DNA from: Aliidiomarina sedimenti
GTDB taxonomy: Bacteria; Pseudomonadota; Gammaproteobacteria; Enterobacterales; Alteromonadaceae
Assembly: GCF_003986955.1 (NCBI RefSeq)
Contig: NZ_PIPN01000001.1
Coordinates: 372,001 to 436,000, forward strand
DNA length: 64,000 bases
Direction of reading: 5' to 3'
Under the pieces are notes generated by a model. That model was given only the letters and a program-made list of their open reading frames with translations, made no database searches and had not been told where the DNA came from. The position numbers and the translations under genes are program-made. Below are positions 38,601 to 49,542 of the stretch, piece after piece (position 1 is the stretch's first letter; every line of letters begins with the position of its first letter).

Positions 38601-40037
38601 ATGATATCATCGGATTTACTCTTCATCCTCTACTGGCTTTTTATCGCCAGCGTGACGTTACGTGTGATTTTTAAACGTCAAAGTATGAGCGCGTCACTTG
38701 CCTGGCTCCTGATCATCTATATAGTGCCTCTGATAGGCGCTTTCGCGTACTTCTTCTTTGGCGAAATGCAGCTGGGACAACGTCGCGCTGAAAAATCCGA
38801 GTCTATGCGCGAACCCTATATGAACGCGCTTAAATCGATGACCGAGCAAATGCATGATGACAGCGATACCCTGCCCGATTCGTCGCTATCGAAAGCCATC
38901 CAACAGCTATTGATTAAACGCCTGGGTGTTGGAGTTCTGAATTATCACGACTTTACCCTGTTAAACAGCCCGCAAGCGATTTTTGATTCGTTACGAACAG
39001 ACATTGAGAATGCGCAGCGCACTATTGATCTGGAATTCTATATCTGGCACTCCAAGGGGCAGGTCAATGAGATCGAGGCTGCCCTGATCAAAGCAGCCGA
39101 GCGTGGGGTTGAGGTACGTATTCTGGCGGATGACGCAGGTTCCTGGCCATTTTTCTTTAGTAAGGGGCATAAAGCGATGAAAGAAGCAGGTATTCATATT
39201 ATACCTGCTTTGCCGGTTTCACCCTGGCGCTTAGCTCTGCGCCGGGCCGATATCCGCTTGCACCGTAAGATTATCGTGATCGATCATCAAATCGCCTACA
39301 CGGGTTCCATGAACATGGCGGATCCGACCGAATTCAATAAACATGCGAATGTCGGTCAGTGGATTGATGCCATGGCAAGGTTTCGCGGAGCCGCCGCTGT
39401 TGGTATGGCTAAGGTGTTTGCCTGGGACTGGGAGGTCGAAACCGAAGAGCATTTGCCGACCTCAATTGAGGTTGAGAAACACGTAAGCCAGCAATGGCTC
39501 GCCACCATTCCCTCCGGTCCTGGCCTGGGTCATGATCTGATTACCGAGGTTATGCTCAGTGCAATCTACCGCGCCGATACCAGCATAACCATCTGTACCC
39601 CCTACTTCGTCCCACCCGAGCCAGTCTTTGAAGCCTTACTGCAGGCACTCGCCCGCGGAGTCAAGATGACGATACTGGTCCCAAGACGCAACGATTCGCG
39701 CCTGGTCAGCTGGGCCAGTCGGGCTTTCTATGACGACTTGTTGCAGGCAGGCGCGGAAATTCGCAATTACCATGGTGGTTTATTGCACACCAAAGCCTTA
39801 CTCATTGATGATCAACTGGCAATCTTTGGCAGTGTGAATCTGGACGCCCGCAGTTTACAGGTCAATTTTGAAATATCACTGGCCCTGTTCCATCCGTCCA
39901 GCTGCAAAGCTATCTGTGACCTGGTTGCATCCTATATAGAGGACAGCGAAACCATATGCCCGGAGCGCTGGCATAAACGCTCAATCTTCTCCCGGTTTCG
40001 GGAGCGGCTGGTGTTCTTTTTAAGTCCCCTGCTCTAA
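38601..40037 (+). CDS. cls: Cardiolipin synthase (ClsA type)
   Basis: The 478-residue phospholipase-D-family protein has two N-terminal membrane helices (about residues 4-22 and 32-52). Two HKD motifs follow, at His221 (HRKIIVIDHQIAYTGS) and His396 (HTKALLIDDQLAIFGS). It joins two phosphatidylglycerol molecules into cardiolipin at the inner membrane. It is convergent with zapC; 16 bases separate the stops. The gene stands apart from the surrounding minus-strand genes, and no clear promoter is identified. Confidence 0.95.
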   Translation: MISSDLLFILYWLFIASVTLRVIFKRQSMSASLAWLLIIYIVPLIGAFAYFFFGEMQLGQRRAEKSESMREPYMNALKSMTEQMHDDSDTLPDSSLSKAIQQLLIKRLGVGVLNYHDFTLLNSPQAIFDSLRTDIENAQRTIDLEFYIWHSKGQVNEIEAALIKAAERGVEVRILADDAGSWPFFFSKGHKAMKEAGIHIIPALPVSPWRLALRRADIRLHRKIIVIDHQIAYTGSMNMADPTEFNKHANVGQWIDAMARFRGAAAVGMAKVFAWDWEVETEEHLPTSIEVEKHVSQQWLATIPSGPGLGHDLITEVMLSAIYRADTSITICTPYFVPPEPVFEALLQALARGVKMTILVPRRNDSRLVSWASRAFYDDLLQAGAEIRNYHGGLLHTKALLIDDQLAIFGSVNLDARSLQVNFEISLALFHPSSCKAICDLVASYIEDSETICPERWHKRSIFSRFRERLVFFLSPLL

Positions 40038-40053
40038 GTGCGCATGGCGGTGC

Positions 40054-40599
40054 TCAGGCAGACGAGGACCAGTTACGGGTGAAAGGACGTTCAAGCGGGT
40101 GCATCCGGCTGAATTGTAAGCGGTCATTGAGAACCCGGATACATTCATACCGGTTCAGCGTTTTGGTCGGCGACAGGCGCATGGACTGGTCGAGCAATAA
40201 ACACAGGCTGCTACGCTCATCCTGCTCCAATAGCAACATGTCACAGCAATCTAACCCCGAATCAAGCGCACAGCTAAGATGGTCTTCAGGCCATGGCTCA
40301 TGATCGGCGAATTGAAAGTGCCAGCTTTGCGGTAAACTGGGCTTTAGAAAATGCAGTGCGGCCGTGGCATGCAGGCAGGCCTGGAACTGCTGACTAACTG
40401 AAAGGCTTGAATACTGTTCAAGGTAGTCCTGGAAACGGTTAAAGTGTTCCACGTCATCCATGCTAAACGCTTCCTGCTCAGGCAGATACTGCTGCAACTG
40501 CCGCCGCCGGTAGCTTACATCGAGTAATACATCATCGGTGCTTAACTGTAAGCACTGACGCTCGTCATCAAAAATCCACAACCAGTTCAGGTACGACAT
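40054..40599 (-). CDS. zapC: Cell-division protein ZapC
   Basis: The 181-residue protein matches E. coli ZapC (180) in length, in NWLWIFDDERQCLQL at the N-terminus, in AALHFLKPSLPQSWHFQF and in the position beside pyrD. ZapC binds FtsZ and promotes bundling of protofilaments at mid-cell. It follows pyrD with a 65-base gap and faces cls. Confidence 0.9.
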   Translation of the reverse strand: MSYLNWLWIFDDERQCLQLSTDDVLLDVSYRRRQLQQYLPEQEAFSMDDVEHFNRFQDYLEQYSSLSVSQQFQACLHATAALHFLKPSLPQSWHFQFADHEPWPEDHLSCALDSGLDCCDMLLLEQDERSSLCLLLDQSMRLSPTKTLNRYECIRVLNDRLQFSRMHPLERPFTRNWSSSA

Positions 40600-40664
40600 C
40601 CTGTCCCTCTAAACAAACACATATGATAGTAACGAGGTCACACTTTAACCGCTTATATTAGGTA

Positions 40665-41678
40665 TTACAAGCTGTTAACAATATCCTTAACTAAGCGCGG
40701 GCCCTGGTAAATAAAGCCGCTATACACCTGAACCAGACTGGCGCCGGCCTTTAAAACGGCGTTTGCCTGGGCTGAACTATCAATACCACCGACCCCGATA
40801 ATCGGGATCGCAGCGTCAAGCAGCGGGCGTAACTGAGTAATGACGTGCAGGCTCAAAGGCGCAACAGGTTTTCCACTCAGGCCCCCTGCTTCGTCCGCAT
40901 GCTGGTGCCCTTTTACCGCCTCCCGGCTCAACGTGGTGTTGGTTGCAATCACTGCATCAACGGCATAGCGGTTAAAGGTTTCAGCCAGACTTCGAATCTC
41001 ATCGTCACTCAGATCAGGTGCTATTTTCACCGCCAGCGGGACGTACTTCCCGTGTTGTTCTTTGAGTGCCGCCTGACGTTCTTTCAAGGCCGCCAACAAC
41101 CTCTGTAAATGCTCGCCATGTTGCATGTCGCGCAAACCAGGTGTGTTGGGTGACGATATATTAATCGTTATGTAGTCTGCGTAAGGGTAAACTTTATCCA
41201 TGCAGAGCAGATAATCCTGCGCGGCATCCGCTTCGGCGGTGTCTTTATTCTTGCCGATATTGATCCCAAGGACGCCTTTATAGCGTGCTTTGCGGACCTG
41301 CTCGACAAGAAAATCAACGCCCTGATTGTTAAAGCCCATGCGGTTAATAATGGCGTCATGTTGCGGTAAACGAAACATCCGCGGTTTCGGGTTACCGGGC
41401 TGCGCTCGCGGCGTCACTGTACCCACTTCGATAAAACCAAAGCCCATCTGCGCAAACGCATCGATGCAGGTGCCATTTTTGTCCAGGCCAGCAGCCAGCC
41501 CAACCGGGTTGGCAAACTCGATCCCCATGCACTGCACCGGCTTATTCTTCACACCCTGACGTAAGAAAGCACGCAAGGGGCTATGCCCGATGCGTGCTAA
41601 CCAGTTCAGTGTCCAGTCATGTGAAGCTTCGGCGTCAAGCTTAAACAGCTGACGCCGGACCAGACTATAGAGCCCCAT
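40665..41678 (-). CDS. pyrD: Dihydroorotate dehydrogenase (class 2, quinone)
   Basis: The 337-residue flavoprotein begins with the membrane-associating helical extension of class 2 enzymes (residues about 1-40). [19 protein letters not shown] is the FMN-binding region and [16 protein letters not shown] holds the catalytic Ser. It oxidises dihydroorotate to orotate, passing electrons to quinone. Its ATG shares a base with the stop of the giant glutamate dehydrogenase gene (TAATG), so it is probably translated by coupling. In E. coli pyrD is not linked to gdhA. Confidence 0.97.
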   Translation of the reverse strand: MGLYSLVRRQLFKLDAEASHDWTLNWLARIGHSPLRAFLRQGVKNKPVQCMGIEFANPVGLAAGLDKNGTCIDAFAQMGFGFIEVGTVTPRAQPGNPKPRMFRLPQHDAIINRMGFNNQGVDFLVEQVRKARYKGVLGINIGKNKDTAEADAAQDYLLCMDKVYPYADYITINISSPNTPGLRDMQHGEHLQRLLAALKERQAALKEQHGKYVPLAVKIAPDLSDDEIRSLAETFNRYAVDAVIATNTTLSREAVKGHQHADEAGGLSGKPVAPLSLHVITQLRPLLDAAIPIIGVGGIDSSAQANAVLKAGASLVQVYSGFIYQGPRLVKDIVNSL

Positions 41679-44600
41679 TATTTTTGCGTGCCACAGATAT
41701 GGCTCAGTAACATCAGTTCACGTAAGGCAACTGAGAACTTGGCAAATTCATGGCTCTTGGTTGTTTTGAAGTCCGCCAGAATGCCTTTCCAGCGCTCAAT
41801 TGCGTTTTTGTTCAACTCCATCCAGTTATCCAGCATGGCATCGGCATCGGTTTCGCCATTTGCAAGTTTGAAGACCGTCTGGGTCAATGACCGCTGCTGC
41901 CAGTCCAGTTCTTCACGGAACGCAGCCCGGGCCAACGCCTGCCAGTGGTTTGCTACCGGCTGACTATTGACCTGGTCAAGGAACCAATGCAATTCAACAC
42001 GAGCACCAAGGCGGAAATACAGTTGCGCCACCAATGGAATGTCGCGTGACTTGTCATCCGCGGTCACATCGGCGATATCAAGCGCTGAGAAGACCGTGCT
42101 CAAGGTGCCGACCTCGGTTGCCAGCTCTTTTGGCAAGCCATGCTCAACCAGCTTGTCGATGTTCTTGCGTAGCGCATCGGCTTCTTTCTCCGCCATATAA
42201 CTCAACGCATTTTTACGCAGGTCATCAAACGCCGGACGATAGAAATCAATGCTCGCCTGTATATTGGCCAGTTCAGTGCGACGATGGCGCAGCATCCAGC
42301 GAGTGGCGCGACGAACCATACGGCGTACCTGGAACAGCACATCATTCTGTACATTCGCAGGAACCACATTGTCCAGAGCCCAGATTTCGTTCCAGATGCG
42401 TTCACAGCCGAACACTTCACGAGCGACCACATAGGCGTTGGCAACTTCCGCAACCGAGGCTCCGGTCGCTTCAATTTTACGACTGACGAAGTTCGGTCCC
42501 ATGTCGTTGACAATGTTATTGGCCAGCTTGGTCGCAATAATCTGTCCACGCAGTGGGTGATCTTCCATCGCGTCGCTGAATTTGTCGCGCAGAACCTGCG
42601 GGAATGACTCAAGAAGTTCCTTACCGTGGAACGGATCCTGAGTGATTTCGTCGGTTAACAGCTCTTCTTTCAGCACCATTTTGCCGTAGGCAGTTAACAC
42701 CGCCAGTTCAGGACGGCTTAAGCCCTTACCTGAGGCTGTGCGCTCTGCCAATTCATCGTCATCCGGCAGGAACTCTAAGCTGCGGTCAAGCAAACCATCG
42801 CGTTCCAGCTGGTGAATGAAGCGCTGCATTTCTTTGATCTGATCCGGTCCACGCAGTGCGGTGATAGAAATTGACTGGGTCTGACGATTGCAGTCTTCTA
42901 AAACCAGTTCAGCAACATCATCGGTCATCTGATACAGCAGCTTGTCGCGCTGCTCGCGGGTTAGTTTGCCTTGGTTGACTAAACCATTCAGCAGGATCTT
43001 AATATTGACTTCGTTGTCTGAACAGTCGACCCCACCAACGTTGTCGATGAAATCGGTATTGATGCGGCCACCTTTATTGGCAAACTCGATACGGCCAAGT
43101 TGGGTGAAGCCAAGGTTACCGCCTTCACCAACAATTTTCGCCCGCAGCTCGCTACCATTAATACGCAATGCATCGTTGGCACGGTCCCCTACTTCGGTGT
43201 CCGTTTCTTTGGCACCTTTAACATAGGTGCCGATACCACCGTTCCACACCAGATCGACTTCAGCAGTCAGCAACGCCTTAATCAGGTCATTCGGTGCCAT
43301 CGACTTTTTCTGGGTGCCGATCAGTTTCTTTATTTCCGGTGACAGCTCAATCGACTTCGCACTGCGCGAGAACACGCCGCCACCCTGGCTGATCAGTTTT
43401 TTATCGTAGTCATCCCATGACGAACGCGGCAGGTTGAACAAACGCTCGCGCTCTTTCCAGGATTTAGCAGCATCCGGATCCGGGTCGATAAAAATATGCA
43501 TATGGTTAAACGCACCGACTAGTTTGGTGTGCTTCGATAACAGCATGCCGTTACCAAACACATCGCCGCCCATGTCACCAATGGCAACGCAGGTGAAGTC
43601 GGTAGTCTGGCAGTCAACGCCCATTTCACGGAAATGGCGCTTAACAGATTCCCAGCCGCCACGTGCGGTAATACCCATTTTCTTATGGTCGTAACCCACT
43701 GAACCACCAGATGCGAACGCATCACCAAGCCAGTGTTTGTACTCGGCGGCGATACCATTGGCGATATCCGAGAAGGTTGCGGTGCCTTTATCCGCCGCTA
43801 CGACCAGATAGGGGTCATCGTCATCATGACGAACCACAGCGTCCGGGTGAATAACTTCGCCTTCAATGATGTTATCGGTAATGTCTAACAGGGCGCGAAT
43901 GAAGGTACGGTAGCAGGCTTTGCCTTCTTCAAAGAAGCCTTCCCGATCGTCCGGCAATTGCTTACAGACAAAGCCGCCTTTGGCACCTACAGGTACAATC
44001 ACCGCATTCTTAACTTGCTGTGCTTTAACCAGACCCAGTACCTCAGTACGGAAGTCTTCGCGACGATCTGACCAGCGCAAGCCACCGCGGGCAACCTTGC
44101 CGCCCCGCAGGTGAACACCTTCGATCCGCGGTGAGTATACGAAAATTTCGTATTTTGGTAATGGCAACGGCATATCCGGAATGTTTTCCGGTAAGAACTT
44201 AACTGAAATATACGGTTTCTCGTTGCCATCCTGATCAGGCTGGAAGAAGTTGGTCCGTAAGGCAGCCAGAATTAAGTCCATGTAACGGGAAATAATACGG
44301 TCATCGTCGAGGCCGCTGACGTCTTCCAGTCCGGCCTGAAGCTTCGCAACCAGGTTCTCGAGTTTCTTCTCGGTAAATTTGCCTTTGGGGTCAAATTTGG
44401 TGGCAAACATTTTGACCAGCAATTTACCCAGTTGCGGGTAACGGGTGAAGGTACTTTCAATGTAACTTTGACTAAAGGTGACCCCGATCTGGCGCATGTA
44501 CTTGGCGAACATCCGTAGTACCAGGACATCACGGCCTGTCATACCAGCACCCAGAATTAAGCGGTTGAAACCGTCATCTTCGTAATGACCATCCCACACT

Positions 44601-46525
44601 TTAGCGAAGGCATCCTGGAAGTTATCACGGCTGTTTTCCAGATCCAGTTTGCCTGCGGTGTGCAGCATAAAGAAGTCAAGAACCCAGAACACATGACCTT
44701 CATGCGTCGTAATTTGATACGGGCTTTCATTAATGATGCGCAAGCCGAAGTTTTCCAGCATCGGCAACACATCAGACAAATGAATCGGCTCATCTTTATG
44801 GAATAGTTTCAGTTTGACCCGGTTGGAATCGTCCTGAACTTCCTGCGCGCGATAGAACAGCATGCCCAGCTTGTGGTCGTCGTTCAGGCGCTCAAGTTGA
44901 GCAATATCGGCCAGCGCAACAGAAGGCAACACTTCTTCTTTATAGGCGCGGGAAAAGCCCTGCGCGTAGCGGCGGACCAGTTCGCGTGCTTTTGATTCAC
45001 CATGCGCACTGACTAAAACGCGTTCTAAATTGTCTTCCCATGAACGAGCAGCTTCCACTAAGTTGTCCTCTAATTCTTTTACATCAATATCTTGTTCGCT
45101 GTCTTTAACACGAACGGTGTACTGCGTGCGGGCCAGTGCCGATTCGGAGAAGAATGTGGTGAAGTCTACTTCTTCATCGCTGCGCAGGGTTCGTGCAAGA
45201 ATCGCCTGTGTTTTTTGCCGTAACAGGGTGTTGTAGCGCTCACGTGGCACATACACCATGACCGTAATGAAACGACCGAAAATATCGCGGCGTAAAAAGA
45301 CCCGCGTCATATCGCGTTCCTGGATCTGCAGCACACCCATACCGATTTTTAACAGATCATCATCGCTGGTCTGAACAATTTCATCGCGCGGATACGTCTG
45401 CATGATATTGAGCAGCGCTTTGGTCGCATGTGAACCCGGCTGGAATTTTGAATCGCGGATGACCCGTTCGATTTTGTCCCGGACCAACGGGATATCCATC
45501 GCGCTGTCGTTGTAAAAGCTGGCCGAATACAAGCCAACAAAGCGATCTTCACCGATCACGTTGCCGTCTTTATCAAACTCTTTAATTCCAACGTAATCCG
45601 CATGTGCCGGGCGATGAACCCGCGAGCGTGTGTTGGTTTTGGTTAACAGCAATAACTCGTCCTGCCCCAACGCAGTATGTCGCGCATCTTCTGACATTTT
45701 GGACAACAGCAAGGGTGACTTACCCGAGGTGTTTTTCATCAGACCCAGACTGGACTTTTCATCCTGAACCAGTTGGTAGTCGCCTTTAACCGGTTCAACC
45801 CGGTAATGGCGATACCCGGTCAGGGTAAAGTTATCTTCAGCCAGCCAACACAAAAAACGCTGAGCTTCTTCGAGCTTCTCTTTGCTACCGGGGAAATTAC
45901 GCGCCGCAAGGTTGTTAGCAATCTGCTTTAATTTTGCACGCATCGGCTTCCAGTCAGAAACTGCCAGAGTGATTTCTTCCATCACTGAGACCAGCTCTTC
46001 CTTCAGTGCCTTAAGATCGCTCTCTTCATGCTGACGATCCACTTCGATCAAAAACACGGTATCAACCTGGGTATCTTTGGCCGTTTCTCCGGCCGCCAGG
46101 ATTTCAGTGATTCTGCCCTTTTTGTCGCGCTTATGGGCCAATGGTGTATGCAATAACAGATGCGAGGTAATACCAAGACGATTCAGCACCATGCGCACTG
46201 AGTCGACCATAAATGGCATATCTGTCTGAATTATTTCAATAATAGTATGTGGAGATTCCCAGCCGTGTTTGCTCACTTCCGGATTATAGACTTTGATCGT
46301 CGCTTTACTATTAGAGACATACTTAGCGAAGCTGTGCCAGAGCCCTACTACGGCTCCGTACATATTGCTTTCGTCACGATCCTTTAGATCGCCGGAAGAG
46401 ATGGTTCGATATAGTCGCCTTGCGAACATATCAACTGTGGCAGCCGTTTCAGACGGCATCTTTTTGCGAATGATTTCAGAGACTTTTTCAAGGAGTACCG
46501 GAGGCTGACCGTCGACCAACGCCAT
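41678..46525 (-). CDS. NAD-specific glutamate dehydrogenase, large (180 kDa) type
   Basis: The ATG at 46525 has AAGGAA about eight bases upstream and yields 1615 residues, the length of the L-GDH180 class. The N-terminal third carries ACT-like regulatory modules. The catalytic core starts near residue 805 with [20 protein letters not shown] and GAKGGFV, followed by the NAD domain ([14 protein letters not shown] near 980). The C-terminal region is helical. It deaminates glutamate to 2-oxoglutarate with NAD+ and is a central catabolic enzyme of amino-acid users; relatives are allosterically controlled. It heads a likely operon with pyrD. Upstream (46526-46691) no clear promoter boxes were fixed. 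Confidence 0.96.
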   Translation of the reverse strand: MALVDGQPPVLLEKVSEIIRKKMPSETAATVDMFARRLYRTISSGDLKDRDESNMYGAVVGLWHSFAKYVSNSKATIKVYNPEVSKHGWESPHTIIEIIQTDMPFMVDSVRMVLNRLGITSHLLLHTPLAHKRDKKGRITEILAAGETAKDTQVDTVFLIEVDRQHEESDLKALKEELVSVMEEITLAVSDWKPMRAKLKQIANNLAARNFPGSKEKLEEAQRFLCWLAEDNFTLTGYRHYRVEPVKGDYQLVQDEKSSLGLMKNTSGKSPLLLSKMSEDARHTALGQDELLLLTKTNTRSRVHRPAHADYVGIKEFDKDGNVIGEDRFVGLYSASFYNDSAMDIPLVRDKIERVIRDSKFQPGSHATKALLNIMQTYPRDEIVQTSDDDLLKIGMGVLQIQERDMTRVFLRRDIFGRFITVMVYVPRERYNTLLRQKTQAILARTLRSDEEVDFTTFFSESALARTQYTVRVKDSEQDIDVKELEDNLVEAARSWEDNLERVLVSAHGESKARELVRRYAQGFSRAYKEEVLPSVALADIAQLERLNDDHKLGMLFYRAQEVQDDSNRVKLKLFHKDEPIHLSDVLPMLENFGLRIINESPYQITTHEGHVFWVLDFFMLHTAGKLDLENSRDNFQDAFAKVWDGHYEDDGFNRLILGAGMTGRDVLVLRMFAKYMRQIGVTFSQSYIESTFTRYPQLGKLLVKMFATKFDPKGKFTEKKLENLVAKLQAGLEDVSGLDDDRIISRYMDLILAALRTNFFQPDQDGNEKPYISVKFLPENIPDMPLPLPKYEIFVYSPRIEGVHLRGGKVARGGLRWSDRREDFRTEVLGLVKAQQVKNAVIVPVGAKGGFVCKQLPDDREGFFEEGKACYRTFIRALLDITDNIIEGEVIHPDAVVRHDDDDPYLVVAADKGTATFSDIANGIAAEYKHWLGDAFASGGSVGYDHKKMGITARGGWESVKRHFREMGVDCQTTDFTCVAIGDMGGDVFGNGMLLSKHTKLVGAFNHMHIFIDPDPDAAKSWKERERLFNLPRSSWDDYDKKLISQGGGVFSRSAKSIELSPEIKKLIGTQKKSMAPNDLIKALLTAEVDLVWNGGIGTYVKGAKETDTEVGDRANDALRINGSELRAKIVGEGGNLGFTQLGRIEFANKGGRINTDFIDNVGGVDCSDNEVNIKILLNGLVNQGKLTREQRDKLLYQMTDDVAELVLEDCNRQTQSISITALRGPDQIKEMQRFIHQLERDGLLDRSLEFLPDDDELAERTASGKGLSRPELAVLTAYGKMVLKEELLTDEITQDPFHGKELLESFPQVLRDKFSDAMEDHPLRGQIIATKLANNIVNDMGPNFVSRKIEATGASVAEVANAYVVAREVFGCERIWNEIWALDNVVPANVQNDVLFQVRRMVRRATRWMLRHRRTELANIQASIDFYRPAFDDLRKNALSYMAEKEADALRKNIDKLVEHGLPKELATEVGTLSTVFSALDIADVTADDKSRDIPLVAQLYFRLGARVELHWFLDQVNSQPVANHWQALARAAFREELDWQQRSLTQTVFKLANGETDADAMLDNWMELNKNAIERWKGILADFKTTKSHEFAKFSVALRELMLLSHICGTQK

Positions 46526-46691
46526 TATGCTAATTTCCTTGTGGGCTAGCAGAGAGTGAAACCGTAGCAATGGACTTGCGCAAACCCCTTGCCACGGGGA
46601 TACGTTATATGAGTATTCTCGGACGTTATGTTAGGAATTGCAATGCTTTATTAGCTGGTGCGAGGAGTCTTTTACCAGACCGCATCAAAGG

Positions 46692-46925
46692 TTATATATC
46701 GTTGGTTTTTTGTAATGAAATAAAGCGGTTGTGGGCATCTAAAGTGAGCAGGAAATGGCCTCGTATACCATGTCCTGTAATAAAAGGAACAAACCTGCGC
46801 AGTGGCAGTTGCACGCGCAGGCCTTGCTCTGTTGTTACAACAATGTTTTCAAGCCCCTCCCGGTAATAACGACGTTCCAGTTCGGCGGGGCTGAATACCA
46901 GGGCAAAAGTAAATTGCCGGGTCAT
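46692..46925 (-). CDS. DUF2835 family protein
   Basis: The ATG at 46925 lies ten bases after the pepN stop, with GAGGA seven bases upstream; this gives 77 residues. A longer frame overlapping pepN is not needed. The domain FTFALVFSPAELERRYYREG with VTTEQGLRVQLPLRRFVPFI and GIRGHFLLTLDAHNRFISL is the DUF2835 signature, found in gammaproteobacteria. It is soluble; its function is unknown. It is probably co-transcribed as the last gene after pepN. Confidence 0.9.
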   Translation of the reverse strand: MTRQFTFALVFSPAELERRYYREGLENIVVTTEQGLRVQLPLRRFVPFITGHGIRGHFLLTLDAHNRFISLQKTNDI

Positions 46926-46935
46926 TGTCGGTCCT

Positions 46936-49542
46936 CTATTCGGCCAGACTTTGTTCGACTTTCTCAAACAGGTCGTTGGCCAGGTTGGGCAATTTACGCA
47001 ACGCCTGCAGTTCTGCCTGCAGTAAATCCTGGCGTTGCTGATCGAAACGTTTCCACTGCAGCAACGACGACAATAACCGTGATGCAACCTGAGGATTACT
47101 TTCGTTAAGACGACGAATAACCTCAGTCACCAGGCGGTACCCTTCCCCGTCTGCGCGATGTAACTGAGCGAGGTTGTGAGTAAACGTCGCCAGCAAGGCA
47201 TAGACCCGGTTCGGATTATCATAGCTAAAGGCAGCGTGCCCGGTCAGCGCCTTAACCTGCGCTAAGGTGGAGGCATGTGGCGCTGCGGCCTGAACGGCTA
47301 ACCACTTATCCATCACCAGAGCTTCACCCTGCCAACGCTCAGCAAACTGGTCGATAAAGTCAGCGGCACAAGGATGGTCCGCCATCACCACGGCTTGCAA
47401 CGCAGCCAGTTCATCGGTCAGGTTATCGGCTTTAAAGTGGTCAATTAAAGTGTGCTCTATTTCAGCATCCGGGTGCAGGGCGAGGTAGCTTAAGCAGGTG
47501 TTAGCCAGCATGCGACGGGCGATATCGTCGGCGTTGAACTGGTACTCGCCACGTGGTTTAAACGCTTTCCAGGTCTGCCACAAGGTCGTTTTCAGCTCGG
47601 TTGCAAGCTGCATCTTGAGTTGCTGACAGGCGCTGTGAATCGCTTCCACCGGAATTTGCTCGTACTCACCACTGACCGCTTCCTCACTTGGGATTTGCAG
47701 CAATAGCGCGAGCAGTGCCGGATCACGGTCCGGTTGTGTGAGCTGGTGCTGCAAGGCCTCAATTGCATCGCCGGAAAGCTGCAACGGACTATCGTTGGTT
47801 ACCGCGGATTTAATCGCGCGCAGATAGATCTGTTGGGCACTGTCCCAGCCGATAAAGGGGTCATCGCTATAGGCCAGTAAGTTGAGTAGCTGGCCTTCCG
47901 TGTAACCGGCATCAATCCGTACCGGGGCAGAAAAACCAGCGAAGAAACCAGTCACCGGTTTGCTCGCTGCGCCGCTGAATACAAAGGTCTGTTCTTCTTT
48001 CTGCAGACTGATCACATCATCGTTAAGCTCAGCACACTGCAACTGCATCGCATCGCCTTGCTCAGTATAGAACTGAACACGCATCGGAATATGAAACGGT
48101 TGTTTTTGAGGCTGACCAGGCGTTGCTGGCGTGTGCTGGGTACAGTGCAGACGGTATTGCTGGTTCGCCTCGTCGTAGCTTTCTTTAATCCGCACGGTGG
48201 GTGTTCCGGCCTGCTCGTACCAACGGCGAAACTGAGTAAAATCGATCTGGTTGGCGTCTTCCATTGCGCTGATAAAGTCTTCGCAGGTGACCGCCTGGCC
48301 ATCATGGCGCTCAACATAGAGCTTCATGCCGGCCTGAAAACCTGTTTCGCCAAGTAGCGTATGCATCATCCGAATCACTTCGGCACCTTTGTTATACACA
48401 GTCACGGTATAGAAGTTATTCATTTCAATAACTTTATCCGGGCGTATTGGGTGCGCCATCGGGCTTGAGTCTTCAGCAAACTGGTGAGTGCGCATAATAC
48501 GAACGTCGTTGATGCGGTGTACCGGCCGCATCGACATATCGCCACTGAATTCCTGATCCCGAAACACCGTCAGGCCTTCTTTCAGGCTCAGCTGAAACCA
48601 GTCACGACAGGTAATCCGGTTGCCGGTCCAGTTATGAAAATATTCATGACCGATCACCGATTCAATATTGAGAAAATCCTGATCCGTCGCGGTGCGCGAA
48701 TCGGCCAGCACGTACTTCGCATTGAAAACGTTCAGGCCTTTGTTTTCCATTGCGCCCATGTTGAAAAAGTTAACGGCTACGACCATGTAAATATCGAGAT
48801 CATAGGCCAGTCCAAAACGCTCCTCGTCCCATTTCATCGACGCTTTCAGCGATTCCATGGCGAAGGTTGCCCGGCCCAGGTTGCCCTTATCAACAAACAA
48901 CTGAAGGTCGACGTGACGCCCTTCCATGGTGGTAAAGGTATCTTCGAGCAAGTCAAAGTCGCCCGCTACTACGGCGAACAGATAACAAGGCTTCGGATGC
49001 GGATCATGCCAGGTCACGAAATGACGGCCTTGCGCTTCATCACCCTGAGCAACCGGGTTGCCGTTGGCTAGTAAATAGGGAAATTTGCTTTTGTCAGCAT
49101 GCAACGTGGTGGTAAACACCGCCAGCACATCAGGCCGATCTAAATAGTAGGTAATGCGCCGGAATCCTTCCGCTTCACACTGGGTGCAAAAGGCACCGCC
49201 TGACTTATAAAGCCCTTCCAGTGCGGTATTGTTTGCCGGGTCGACCAGGGTTTCAATACTCAGCTCACATTCGTCAGGTAACCCGGTAATGGTCAGCTCG
49301 GCGTCCGTTTGCTGGAATTCATCATTTGTCAGTGTTTCACCGTTAACCGCGACCGTCTGCAACTGCATATTTTCACCATCCAGCACCAAGGGTCGCTGGT
49401 GCTGCCCGTTGCGGCGCACTCGCATGACATTGCGTATGGTGCTGGCATGATCATCCAGTTCAATATCCAGATCGACGGTGTCGATAAGGAAATCGGGAGC
49501 CTGGTAATCCAGGCGATACTTTGCAGTCGGTAACTTACTCAT
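46936..49542 (-). CDS. pepN: Aminopeptidase N (M1 family)
   Basis: The 868-residue zinc metallopeptidase has the exopeptidase motif GAMEN (around residue 263) and the zinc-binding HEYFHNWTGNR (around residue 297) with the third ligand Glu in LKEGLTVF. Length and order match E. coli PepN (870). It removes N-terminal residues from peptides in the cytoplasm. Its ATG directly abuts the stop of the upstream NhaC-type gene, so the two may share a transcript, and DUF2835 follows after ten bases. Confidence 0.96.
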   Translation of the reverse strand: MSKLPTAKYRLDYQAPDFLIDTVDLDIELDDHASTIRNVMRVRRNGQHQRPLVLDGENMQLQTVAVNGETLTNDEFQQTDAELTITGLPDECELSIETLVDPANNTALEGLYKSGGAFCTQCEAEGFRRITYYLDRPDVLAVFTTTLHADKSKFPYLLANGNPVAQGDEAQGRHFVTWHDPHPKPCYLFAVVAGDFDLLEDTFTTMEGRHVDLQLFVDKGNLGRATFAMESLKASMKWDEERFGLAYDLDIYMVVAVNFFNMGAMENKGLNVFNAKYVLADSRTATDQDFLNIESVIGHEYFHNWTGNRITCRDWFQLSLKEGLTVFRDQEFSGDMSMRPVHRINDVRIMRTHQFAEDSSPMAHPIRPDKVIEMNNFYTVTVYNKGAEVIRMMHTLLGETGFQAGMKLYVERHDGQAVTCEDFISAMEDANQIDFTQFRRWYEQAGTPTVRIKESYDEANQQYRLHCTQHTPATPGQPQKQPFHIPMRVQFYTEQGDAMQLQCAELNDDVISLQKEEQTFVFSGAASKPVTGFFAGFSAPVRIDAGYTEGQLLNLLAYSDDPFIGWDSAQQIYLRAIKSAVTNDSPLQLSGDAIEALQHQLTQPDRDPALLALLLQIPSEEAVSGEYEQIPVEAIHSACQQLKMQLATELKTTLWQTWKAFKPRGEYQFNADDIARRMLANTCLSYLALHPDAEIEHTLIDHFKADNLTDELAALQAVVMADHPCAADFIDQFAERWQGEALVMDKWLAVQAAAPHASTLAQVKALTGHAAFSYDNPNRVYALLATFTHNLAQLHRADGEGYRLVTEVIRRLNESNPQVASRLLSSLLQWKRFDQQRQDLLQAELQALRKLPNLANDLFEKVEQSLAE

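Noticed and set aside
46926-47087. N-terminal extension of the DUF2835 protein
   Set aside because: The extra 54 residues are encoded in a second frame of pepN, and the family starts at the ATG at 46925 which has a good ribosome-binding site.
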